64,000 nt of DNA from Liolophura sinensis (Eukaryota; Mollusca; Polyplacophora; Chitonida; Chitonidae): contig NC_088298.1 in the NCBI RefSeq assembly GCF_032854445.1, positions 22,529,295-22,593,294 of the forward strand. The letters are read 5' to 3'. This document shows, piece after piece, positions 11,966-20,802 of this stretch. The position numbers were made by a program, and so were the translations under genes. The notes under the pieces are model-generated. The model made no database searches, was not told the origin of the DNA, and saw nothing but the letters and a program-made list of their open reading frames with translations. Every line of letters starts with the position of its first letter. The stretch's first letter is position 1.

Positions 11966-12719
11966 GAATTGGTTCACACCTGATTCATCTATGAATACCA
12001 CAACTAGTAGTTTTAGGCATATGGCATCTTCTTCGCACGAAAAAGCATTTTTTCATGTTCTGTCTAAATAATTTATAATATCACACAAAACACATTCAAC
12101 CTTTCCGTCCTCTGCCCAAATAAACCTATGAGCGAGGGGAGATAGCTACTGTACCTATATTATCACATTATCTCCCTTGGAAATATGGCCATCTTAATTC
12201 GAGTAACAACATTCTTTTCAAGTTTAACATCATCAATATCACATTCTCATTAGTTAACAAAATGTTAAACACTGCAGAATATCCACACAAATCAAACAGT
12301 GCAGGCAGCAGACTGCAGACTGTTTTGTACACAGCATAAAAACACTCACTGTATTTCTCTTTAGGTTTGGTATGTAAAAACGCACTTTCAGAACCATGAA
12401 AATGCCTTTAAGTGATATTTTTGAAGTTTTATAGTAAGACAATCAATCAATGTGGCCCCATAACGTGGTTGAATGAAACAGAATTAAGCAAACTGTGACA
12501 TCTGAAATATGCTAAACTTCAGGTGCAATGCAGGACTCAAGTTAGAAAAGAGACTTCATTTGGTTTCCTTTCGAAAAAAACCCCACCTCCTCCTCAAATC
12601 CTACTGGTATTGTGATTTCCCTGTCCTGCCATCTGGTGTCATGTTTCTGCGTAGTTTGTGGATTACTTCCCTTCTCCTATACCCTCTCTGATGATGAAGG
12701 CATGAATGTATATACCAGC
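11966..12719 (-). other. Probable 3' flank or 3' UTR of RNF41
   Basis: No ORF of interest. On the minus strand it directly follows the RNF41 stop. I see no canonical AATAAA here, only TATAAA variants at about 12069 and 12431. The 3' end of the transcript is therefore undetermined. Confidence 0.4.
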
Positions 12720-12823
12720 CTATTCCACTCCATGAGCAAATATCATGACTAGGCCTGGTTCTAATATCAAATCTGGAGGCATGTGCTGGTTTTCACAGGC
12801 CATCACCACAACGGCTTGTCTCC
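12720..12823 (-). CDS. RNF41: RNF41 exon 6 (C-terminus and stop)
   Basis: The acceptor TTTTTTCAG precedes the exon, which starts with GG and completes a split Gly codon from exon 5. It encodes [14 protein letters not shown], then [13 protein letters not shown] and a TAG stop at 12720-12722. This is the end of the USP8/receptor-binding domain and is almost invariant in the family. Confidence 0.95.
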
Positions 12824-15800
12824 CTGAAAAAAGAGTGAACAGAGAAATTCAGCCAATGATGGGTTAATTTCACATTCTCAAGCAAATACAGTAAATGACC
12901 CAAACATTCAGCTCAAACAGTCTATTTTTTGAGGCTCATAAATAAAAAAAAATCTATGAAATCATTTTTATGCACATTTTCAGTTGTTGGACCTGTTGAA
13001 TCTTATTTCATATTTTAGCTTTCTTCTACTTAAATACCGTACGTAATTTCTAGCAGAACTCCTCTTCACGACATTTTGCTTTTACTTTGTAGAGTTCATA
13101 CAAATCACCCTCACACAATTTTCCCATATATTATAACAGCACTGTCATTTCACAGCATTTTGCCTTTAATTTTTGCCTACAGAACTCCTCTTCACAACAT
13201 TTTGTCTTACCTTACACGTACTTTGTAATAGGCTTCTCATTTTCAACATTTTGGTTCAGTTTCTAACAGCACTCACGTTCAAAATACTTTGCATTTACTT
13301 TGTAACGGACTCTCATTCACAACATTTTCCTCAAACTGTAACAGCACTCTATTTCACAACATTTTGCCTTACTTTGTAACAGCACTCTATTTCACAACAT
13401 TTTGCCTTATTTTGTAACAGAACTCTACTTCACATTTTGCCTTACTTTGTAACAGCACTCTATTTCACAACTTTTTGCCTAAACACACTTTATTTGCAAT
13501 ACAACTGTGGTTCACAACATTTTACCTTATTTTGTAACAGGACTCTATTTCACAACATTTTGCCTTACTTTGTAACAGGACTCTATTTCACAACATTTTG
13601 CCTTACCTTGTAACAGCACTTTATTCCACAACATTTTGCCTAAACACTCTTAATCTGCAATACAACTGTAGTTCACAACATTTTGCCTTATTTTGTAACA
13701 GCCAAAAAGCACATACCAGGTATTCTCTTTGTGACATAGTTCTCGTACTGGCGTCGGTTGAGCTGGCGCGTTTCCAGTGTGCTGAGTCCAGGCGGCCACC
13801 TCCTCTCATGAGCGTTTTCCATCAGCTCATTGACGATGTGACTTGGGCAGCCGCTGTCCATCTGTGCACGTTTGATCACTGCTTGCAGCACGGCGTCAGG
13901 CGTGGAGATCATGCCACCCCAGCGTGTCACCCGCCGCAGGCTGTAAGCTGTTCAGCCACCTGCCAGAGGGACAACAAGAAAAAAAAGACAATCAATAAAA
14001 TACAAAGCAAGAAGGCACATTTGGATCAGGAGAAAAGATGCTGAAAGTCACACGACACACCTGTTTAAGTTCACTTGATGTACAATTTCCTGTTCATGAT
14101 TATATAGACATGGATGCAAGGACATCACATCACTGGTCAAGAGCAGTCATCAGCAGAGAGAGCAGTCCCATTTACCACTGAGCCAGCAAGACATGGATTC
14201 CAGGACATGACATCAATGGTCAAGCGCTAGTCGTGGACAACGACAGCAGCCCCTTATACAACTAAGCCAGCTAGAGGTGGATTCCAGAACACGACATCAA
14301 GAGGCTGCCATGTGCAGCTAGATCAAGCCCTTGGAACATTAAGCCAACAAGACTCACCTTAATACATCCGAGTTCTCCATTTCTGTCTGGATCTCCCTCA
14401 GTCGAGGGTTGGACGCCCTCAGAGACTTCATGTACTCCTGTAAACATTAAAACAGAGCTGGTCACCCTGTACACTTTTAGCTTTGTACATCGCTCACAAA
14501 CTCTCCAGCACTGGATGAAAACATCTGTTTTCCTAAAGATTGAACCCTTTATAGGCTATGCCATGTGGTCTGTACACACATGTACTTCACCTGAAGTATA
14601 GCTTTCTTCATGTTACATGTTTTTGCTTGATTGCTTGTGGCTAAGTGGAAGTCTTTTTTTGTGCAGTTTTGTTGATTACCCAAAAAAACTTAAGTGTTGA
14701 TCTGAAAATAATATTTTAGGGCCTCTGAAAGTGTATTTTTAAAAAAATTCCAGCCATATAAAAGTGAAAACATGCGATCTTTCGACACAATTTATTTATT
14801 TATTTACTTGATTCTTGTTTAATGCCATACTCAGTAAATGTTCACTTTTACAATGGCAGTCAGTTTTATGGATGGAGGAAACCCTAGAGTGACCAGGTTA
14901 AACCACTGACCTTTGGCAAGTCACTGACAAACTTTCCCACTTGTAAAGATATGCATAAAATATAGGTAACCAACAAGTACCTTAACCACCAGTCCCCGTC
15001 CTAAAGGGCCTATAAGGAGACAATATGGTGCATGGAGTTCACTCGAAGACTTCAGTGACCTGCTCTTTTTGTTGTTTTTTTTTCTTTTTTTCTCAAAAAA
15101 TCTGTAATGTTTACATCTGTGTACAAATTCTGCAGACAACATGACAAACCTTCACTAGGTGGACTTCCTGTTTGTCCTTAGTGACCATTTTTTAAAAACG
15201 GTTCTATAATGTTTATATCTGTGTACAAATTCTGCAGACAACATGACAAACCTTCACTAGGTGGACTTCCTGTTTGTCCTTAGTGACCATTTTTTAAAAA
15301 CGGTTCTATAATGTTTATATCTGTGTACAAATTCTGCAGACAACATGACAAACCTTTACTAGGTGGACTTCCTGTTTGTCCTTAGCAACCATTTTTTAAA
15401 AACGGTTCTATAATGTTTATATCTGTGTACAAATTCTGCAGACAACATGACAAACCTTCACTAGGTGGACTTCCTGTTTGTCCTTAGTGACCATTTTTTA
15501 AAAACGGTTCTATAATGTTTATATCTGTGTACAAATTCTGCAGACAACATGACAAACCTTCACTAGGTGGACTTCCTGTTTGTCCTTAGTGACCATTTTT
15601 TAAAAATGGTTCTATAATGTTTATATCTGTGTACAAATTCTGCAGACAACATGACAAACCTTCACTAGGTGGACTTCCTGTTTGTCCTTAGTGACCATTT
15701 TTTAAAAACGGTTCTATAATGTTTATATCTGTGTACAAATTCTGCAGACAACATGACAAACCTTCACTAGGTGGACTTCCTGTTTGTCCTTAGCAACCAT

Positions 15801-18800
15801 TTTTTAAAAACGGTTCTATAATGTTTATATCTGTGTACAAATTCTGCAGACAACATGACAAACCTTCAGCAGGTGGACCTCGCGTTTCAGTTCGCTGATC
15901 TGGAGTTTGTGCTCCGAGCCCTCTGTCTGTATTTCTGTTATCTTCTGTTGTTGTTGCTGCATTACAGTGCGGAGCTCGCGAACACAGTTGTGGTCCTACA
16001 AACAAACAAAAATGAATGACTTACATGTATAACAGCAGTGGTCATACAGACTGGAAAATATTTTTTTTCAAAATTCTGCATATGCTGGGAAATCAATGTT
16101 TTCCTTGAGGCACGCCAATGCTAAAATGCCTGAGACAGATACTAACAGCCCTACAACATCAATAATACCTAGTCTGTGGTTTTTTTTCAGGAATTATAAA
16201 AGTTTTAGTGTTACTTTAATATCCAACAAACGTGCTAATGGTGCACAAACAATGTTCTAAGTTAAAATCACATATTTATGTTTACCTTCATGTTGGTTTC
16301 GACATTTCACACACGTATTTCATGAGTAGATACTGTACAATAAGGCTTTTCATCATTCATAATTCATGTTAGCTATATTCTGTATAAAGTTTTGTAAACT
16401 TTGATACAATTTTTGAATTCACTTTAGAAACCTACTGCATTTAGCACAAGAATGCCACACTTCATAACAGAACAATAAACACACACCTTTCTTATCAAGG
16501 AAACCATGTACCAATTACTTGTATCAGTTAATCTCTTACTCATGCTCTTACTTGCACCGTTCACAACCTATCCTACCTTCAACTCATCTTTGGGCACAAC
16601 CAGCCCACAGCCCAGCTCACAATGGACTGGTTTTTTTGGGTTGTGCTCACATTCCTGGAGGTGTGACTGCAGCATGTCCAGTTTCACCACTGCTGTGCAC
16701 CCAAAACCGGCGTTATCACATGCGATCTGACATCGCGACAACAGGTTCCGCAGGATGCGGGGAACTGGTTTGAGCTGGTTGGGAGTGATAGGGTTGCGAT
16801 CTACAGGACAGGTGGGTTGTCGTGTCAGCCACTCTAAAATACAGGTCGAACAAAAGGCATGTTCGCACTGAGGGGCCTGAAAAGAAGCAATAAAAAACTT
16901 GCATATGAAAGTGTTGGTTAAACTGACAAAATCGAAACTGCAACACCAATAACAAAAATTGTTTCAAGCCAGTCCCTATTACTTTAATATTTATTTATTT
17001 ATTTGATTGGCGTTTTAAGCCGTACTCAAGAATATTTCACTTATATGATGGCGGCCAGCATTATGGTGGAAGGAAACTGGGCAGAACCAGGGGGGAAACC
17101 AACGACCATCCGCAGGCTGCTGACAGACCTTCTCATGTATGGCCAAAGAGACTACTTTTTAACTGTACAAAATACACGTAGCATGAACATGATAAAATGA
17201 TGGTACTGCAGAGTTACTGAGGCATATTTATTTTGTCATATTCAAAAATATTTCAGTTATGCAATGGAGACCAGTACGCTATGACAACCAACCCACAGTG
17301 TGAAAAGTGAACCATCAGCCTTTTGCAAGTAACTGTTGCACTTTTACACACGAAGCAAGAATTTTCAGCAAGTTCCATGTGAGCAGTCTATGCTGATTCA
17401 TGTACATGTATATATGTAGGGCATACTAATGGGGGGAACATGCAAAGAACATGGTCTTCCGAGAACAACAAAATGGTGAACATGTATTAGTGCTGATGAT
17501 TACTTATCGCCATCAATACTCCACGAACAACAGAGGCTGGGGAATCTCAAAACTTCCTTGCCTGAGGCCAGGTTTGAACCGACACCTGCATAAAACTAGC
17601 CAGAATTTGAAATCAGGGCATCTCATTCCCAGAGACACAGAGACACCCCCTCTGGCTAACTGTATGCTTGTGTGTCCAATGATTCAAAGACAATCCTCTT
17701 TGTTACTGTATTACTCAGGCAGCCACTGCTTACCTTGCTGAAATACTAGCGAACATACAGTTTCACATCTCACTAGACACGGTTCTTGTACATGTACATG
17801 ACTTCACCAGGCAAACCTGTACTAGAGCATATACACATACAGGTATGTAATCATGCAGTACATGTAGATATCTCATCCCTACCCACAGTCACAATCATTT
17901 ACTCATTAACACCTCTCACCACCTACCCACAGCAGACCCCATCTCTGAACAAAGCCTCCCCAAGATCCACATTTTACATATTATTTAAAACAGGCAGGTG
18001 TTTAACCAGTGTTGTATTTGGATGCCATGTACATAGACATTATTATGTCCCTGGGGATTTGTTCTCATACCTTTGTTCTCACAGCGGCACACAGTAGGTG
18101 ACTAGAGGCCTCCTACCATGTGCACCTGTGATTAACGGTCTCAACCCTATCTAAATCTACCTGTACATTTAACTGTTGCAGGGTATATACCCTTTCTTGA
18201 TCCCAAAGGGCACTTCAGGTGCATTTGTGCCTATGTAGCCAACATTTTCATCCATATTTGGGAGCACCCGGGCAATGCAATGAATCTGCTTAGTTTAAGC
18301 CCTGGTTCCTTTTTACTACCATTTTCCACCCGGCCTGTCACAGGCTGAAGTCCGTTGAATGAGCTGCCTTAACGTTTTGACGTCACATCAACAGCCACCA
18401 GTGACTGTCACGTAGATGACTGAACCAAACCCTTGACAAACACTAGCCACATGTGGCTGTTTCAACTCCTCTCTTTATATTAGCAGATTATCAGCCACAG
18501 CACCAGGAAATGGTAAATTATAAACCGTTTCACACCATGCGTGACAAGCCTTTTCTAAATGATGGCTGCAGTCCAAAACAGGTGTCAACTTTGGCCCTAC
18601 CTCTCACCTCAGCCCCACATGCAACATCCTACATATATTCCACTTGCTAAGGACAAACTAGACCTAAATTCACCTCACAGTCATTGCTAAAGCAAGAGCC
18701 ACATTTCCTTCACCACAGTTATGGGCCTTGAAAGAGTTATCGTTCCTGGATCATGTATGCACCTTAAACCTGAAAACAGGAAGCTAATGGCCGTCTGGTT

Positions 18801-20238
18801 TAGAAATGGTTTGCCATGTCATGAATACGGGGCTAGTGTACCATTATTGAATGGAATACACCTGGGACAATGCATGTGCGGGCGAGCTGAGAGGTAAGGG
18901 CCAAAGTTGACACCTGTTTTGGACTGCAAAAATCGCTTGGAAAGAACGAGAAAACGGAGCACGGCTTGTCAATGGCTGCTGCTGTGGCTATGATACTCTG
19001 CCAGTCCAGATGAAAGAGAGGAGTTGAACTAGCCACCTGGGGCTAGACAAAGACTGAAGATATTTATTTACATGTATTTATTCATTTGATTGGTGTTTTA
19101 CGCCGTACTGAAGAATATTTCACTTTTACAATGGCGGCCAGCATTATGGTCGGAGAAAATCGGGCAGAGCCCGGGGGAAACCCACAACCATCCACAGGTT
19201 GCTGCTAGACCTTCCCACTTACGGCCGGAGAGGAAGCCAGCATGAGCTGGACTTGATCTCACAGCGACCGCATTGGTGAGAGGCTCCTGAGTAATTACGC
19301 TGCGCTAGCGCGCTAACCAACTGAGCCACAGAGGCCCCCGACTGAAGATATAACAACACTAGTAATAATAATAACACTAGTAACAAATATGGGAATGTGC
19401 CAGTTCCTCTGGGCACATTTATTATTGCCCGTATTCCTTTTACGGCTTCAAGACTTTTTCCTATTATTGAACAAAGCCAGCGTTGTCAAAGCACTCACCT
19501 GCAGGGGTTCCTCCAGAACTCCACTACAGATAGGGCAGATTAACTCTTCATCAAAGCACTCACCTGCAGGGGTTCCTCCAGAACTCCACTACAGATAGGG
19601 CAGATTAACTCTTCATCAAAGCACTCACCTGCAGGGGTTCCTCCAGAACTCCACTACAGATAGGGCAGATTAACTCTTCATCAAAGCACTCACCTGCAGG
19701 GGTTCCTCCAGAACTCCACTACAGATAGGGCAGATTAACTCTTCATCAAAGCACTCACCTGCAGGGGTTCCTCCAGAACTCCACTACAGATAGGGCAGAT
19801 TAACTCTTCATCAAAGCACTCACCTGCAGGGGTTCCTCCAGAACTCCACTACAGATAGGGCAGATTAACTCTTCATCAAAGCACTCACCTGCAGGGGTTC
19901 CTCCAGAACTCCACTACAGATAGGGCAGATTAACTCTTCATCAAAGCACTCACCTGCAGGGGTTCCTCCAGAACTCCACTACAGATAGGGCAGATTAACT
20001 CTTCATCAAAGCACTCACCTGCAGGGGTACCTCCAGAACTCCACTACAGATAGGGCAGATTAACTCTTCATCAAAGCACTCACCTGCAGGGGTTCCTCCA
20101 GAACTCCACTACAGATAGGGCAGATTAACTCTTCATCAAAGCACTCACCTGCAGGGGTTCCTCCAGAACTCCACTACAGATAGGGCAGATTAACTCTTCA
20201 TCAACATCACCTTGGAATCGGTTCAATTCGTACCCCAT
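12720..20238 (-). CDS. RNF41: RNF41/NRDP1 RING E3 ubiquitin ligase, six coding exons
   Basis: Coding exons in transcript order: 20149-20238, 16577-16876, 15864-15995, 14358-14437, 13717-13959, 12720-12823. The 949 nt total is one more than a multiple of three; without the extra base in exon 5 the product is 315 aa (human is 317). The RING has C18, C21, C34, H36, C39, C42, C53 and D56, the family's C3HC3D pattern. A SIAH-type zinc finger follows ([12 protein letters not shown] to CELGCG), then a coiled segment and the C-terminal substrate/USP8-binding domain ([35 protein letters not shown]). The family ubiquitinates ErbB3, Parkin and BIRC6 in vertebrates; the substrate in this animal is unknown. 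An acceptor (TTCCAG) 4 nt upstream of the ATG, at 20243, suggests an upstream noncoding exon. Four of five introns start with tandem arrays. Identity is very secure; intactness depends on exon 5. Confidence 0.95.
13120..13700 (-). repeat. 38-bp tandem array at the 5' end of RNF41 intron 5
   Basis: On the minus strand the unit reads CTGTTACAAAGTAAGGC, then AAAATGTTGTGAAATAGAGTG. The GTAACAG marks on the plus strand fall at 13338, 13376, 13414, 13449, 13534, 13572, 13610 and 13696, so the spacing is 38 bp with two longer steps of about 85. The array begins about 17 bp inside the intron. Many units carry a GTAAGG donor-like core in the sense direction, one of them as CAAGGTAAGG. Confidence 0.9.
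13717..13959 (-). CDS. RNF41: RNF41 exon 5, with one extra base or an alternative acceptor
   Basis: The acceptor GGCAG at 13960-13964 has a strong pyrimidine tract. The exon opens with WLNSLQPA, as in the family, then shifts frame. [13 protein letters not shown] resumes one base later, because the sequence has GCGGCGGGTG where one G fewer would keep frame. Using instead the internal acceptor CTTACAG, which starts the exon at 13940, gives 224 nt and an intact frame ([10 protein letters not shown]) but drops about nine conserved residues. Donor: CCTG then GTATGT. Confidence 0.85.
14107..14357 (-). repeat. 84-bp degenerate tandem repeat at RNF41 intron 4 donor
   Basis: Three diverged units start at 14107, 14191 and about 14275 (ACATGGATGCAAGGACA, ACATGGATTCCAGGACA, AGGTGGATTCCAGAACA on the plus strand). 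Each preceding unit ends GCCAGCAAG, GCCAGCTAG or GCCAACAAG; the last runs straight into the donor ACTCAC of exon 4. Confidence 0.75.
14358..14437 (-). CDS. RNF41: RNF41 exon 4
   Basis: Acceptor TTTACAG, donor GTGAGT. The 80 nt encode [20 protein letters not shown] and ENSDVL plus two bases of a split codon. It matches the family's segment that follows HLLK and begins the C-terminal domain, but its second half is less conserved. Confidence 0.93.
14786..14935 (-). mobile_element. SINE-A variant, partial, in RNF41 intron 3
   Basis: Tail TTTATTTATTTATTTACTTG, then TTTAATGCCATACTCAG and ATGGATGGAGGAAACCCTAG. The right part follows a variant subfamily (GTGACCAGGTTAAACCAC) also seen at 42430 and 47380. 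Confidence 0.75.
15100..15863 (-). repeat. 102-bp array derived from the 3' end of RNF41 exon 3
   Basis: Unit boundaries equivalent to the exon 3 donor fall at 15150, 15252, 15354, 15456, 15558, 15660 and 15762; the next step of 102 is 15864, the true exon edge. On the minus strand each unit ends GTCCACCTAGTGAAG followed by GTTTGTCATG; the exon ends GTCCACCTGCTGAAG followed by the same intron bases. Units are nearly identical to each other but differ clearly from the exon in the last 30 coding bases. The upstream frame reads [12 protein letters not shown] against exon LKREVHLLK. Confidence 0.95.
15864..15995 (-). CDS. RNF41: RNF41 exon 3
   Basis: Acceptor TTTGTAG, donor GTTTGT (weak). The 44 codons [20 protein letters not shown] to LKREVHLLK close the SIAH-type zinc finger and form the coiled-coil-like stretch. 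Phase 0 at both ends. The 3' part of this exon is the seed of the adjacent 102-bp array. Confidence 0.95.
16577..16876 (-). CDS. RNF41: RNF41 exon 2 (RING second half and zinc finger)
   Basis: Acceptor CTTTTCAG, donor GTAGG. Exactly 100 codons, phase 0 at both ends, from [12 protein letters not shown] through [22 protein letters not shown] and [17 protein letters not shown] to PKDELK. All remaining RING ligands are present. The plus-strand ORFs opposite this exon are shadows. Confidence 0.97.
16988..17155 (-). mobile_element. SINE-A in RNF41 intron 1
   Basis: Tail TATTTATTTATTTATTTGAT, body AAGAATATTTCACTTATATG and AGCATTATGGTGGAAGGAAA; the head is missing. A weaker fragment follows at 17222-17330 (TCAAAAATATTTCAGTTATG). 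Confidence 0.85.
17331..18440 (-). other. RNF41 intron 1, unique sequence
   Basis: No coding signal, array or element recognised. The plus-strand ORFs here (17451-17741, 17786-18097) show no domain and lie inside the intron. Confidence 0.4.
18447..19035. repeat. Long inverted repeat in RNF41 intron 1
   Basis: The left arm, about 18447-18660, and the right arm, about 18825-19035, are reverse complements over long stretches. Anchors are TTCAACTCCTCTCTTT, GCAGTCCAAAACAGGTGTCA and CAACTTTGGCCCT on the left and their complements on the right. The spacer is about 165 bp. In pre-mRNA this would fold into a long imperfect hairpin. It could be a foldback element or an inverted duplication. Confidence 0.85.
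19060..19338 (-). mobile_element. SINE-A, best full-length copy
   Basis: All parts are present: tail TATTTATTCATTTGATTGG, GTTTTACGCCGTACTGAAGA, GGCGGCCAGCATTATGG, AGGAAGCCAGCATGAGCTGG, CACAGCGACCGCATTGG and head GAGCCACAGAGGCCCC. Read on the minus strand, the head shows GGCCTCTGTGGCTCAGTTGG and GAGATCAAGTCCAGCTC as A-box and B-box-like elements, so this is a tRNA-derived SINE. Confidence 0.93.
19487..20203 (-). repeat. 65-bp array derived from RNF41 exon 1 and its donor
   Basis: Eleven units with exact 65-bp spacing; donor-equivalent edges fall at 19499, 19564, 19629, 19694, 19759, 19824, 19889, 19954, 20019, 20084 and the true 20149. Each unit carries the last 50 or so coding bases of exon 1 ([17 protein letters not shown]) plus CAG followed by GTGAGTGCTTTGATG. 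I see one substitution in the whole array (the unit at 20021, GGTACC for GGTTCC). Reading past the true donor meets TAA after seven codons. Confidence 0.97.
20149..20238 (-). CDS. RNF41: RNF41 exon 1 (start codon, RING first half)
   Basis: ATG at 20238-20236, then [19 protein letters not shown] and [11 protein letters not shown], 30 codons, phase 0. C18 and C21 are the first two RING zinc ligands at the same positions as in human. The start is fixed by the conserved MGY opening. Donor CAG followed by GTGAGT is close to the U1 optimum. Confidence 0.97.
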
Positions 20239-20605
20239 TATCCTGGAACATTAGATCGGGGAAATTAATATACATTTTATTCATCTGTTCTGCCAATACT
20301 CTATAGGTGATTTCTAGCCACAATGCTTTATAGCACTTGGCCAGCCACTGGCCATTAGGTTCAGCGTATGGTTAGCCAGTTTCCCGTCCACTGTCCACTA
20401 AAAAAAAAAAAAAAAAACACTAGTGTTATCTGGACACCCTCTTTTCACCACTTTTAAGCGAAAGGAGAAAATGTAATCTGAATACCTCCCTATAAACAAA
20501 ATGGCCCCTTTCAGATTTCTGGCTAATCCCCTGGGGTCCAGGCGGCTCAGATTTTCACACACCATGAGCATCTTAATCCATCAGTCACGTCAGCACCATC
20601 ATTGA

Positions 20606-20802
20606 CATTTTTTAATTTATTTGATTGATGTCTTATACAGAACTCAAGAGTATTTCACTTCTACCACGGCGGCCAGCAGAGCCCTGGTGAAACTGAAGAC
20701 TATCCACATTTGCAGGACTTGAACTCACAGTGACCACATTGCTGAGAGGCTTCTGGGCCACTGTGCTGCGCTAGCACGCTACCCACAAGCCACAGAGGCT
20801 CG
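20606..20802 (-). mobile_element. SINE-A with internal deletion
   Basis: ACTCAAGAGTATTTCACTTC and GGCGGCCAGCAGAGCCCTGG mark the body, where the ATTATGG segment is deleted; the head ends CAAGCCACAGAGGCTC. Confidence 0.85.

Noticed and set aside
16506-16773. Two plus-strand ORFs of 74 and 84 codons
   Set aside because: Antisense to RNF41 exon 2, which has all RING and zinc-finger residues on the other strand.
19487-20203. Regular 65-bp repeats that look like a CRISPR array
   Set aside because: Units are contiguous and identical with no unique spacers, they copy an animal exon end, and the context is eukaryotic.
12720-20238. RNF41 as a processed pseudogene because of the frameshift
   Set aside because: The gene has five coding introns with proper splice sites, and the other five exons are intact, so a single-base problem in exon 5 is better explained by an error, an allele or an alternative acceptor.
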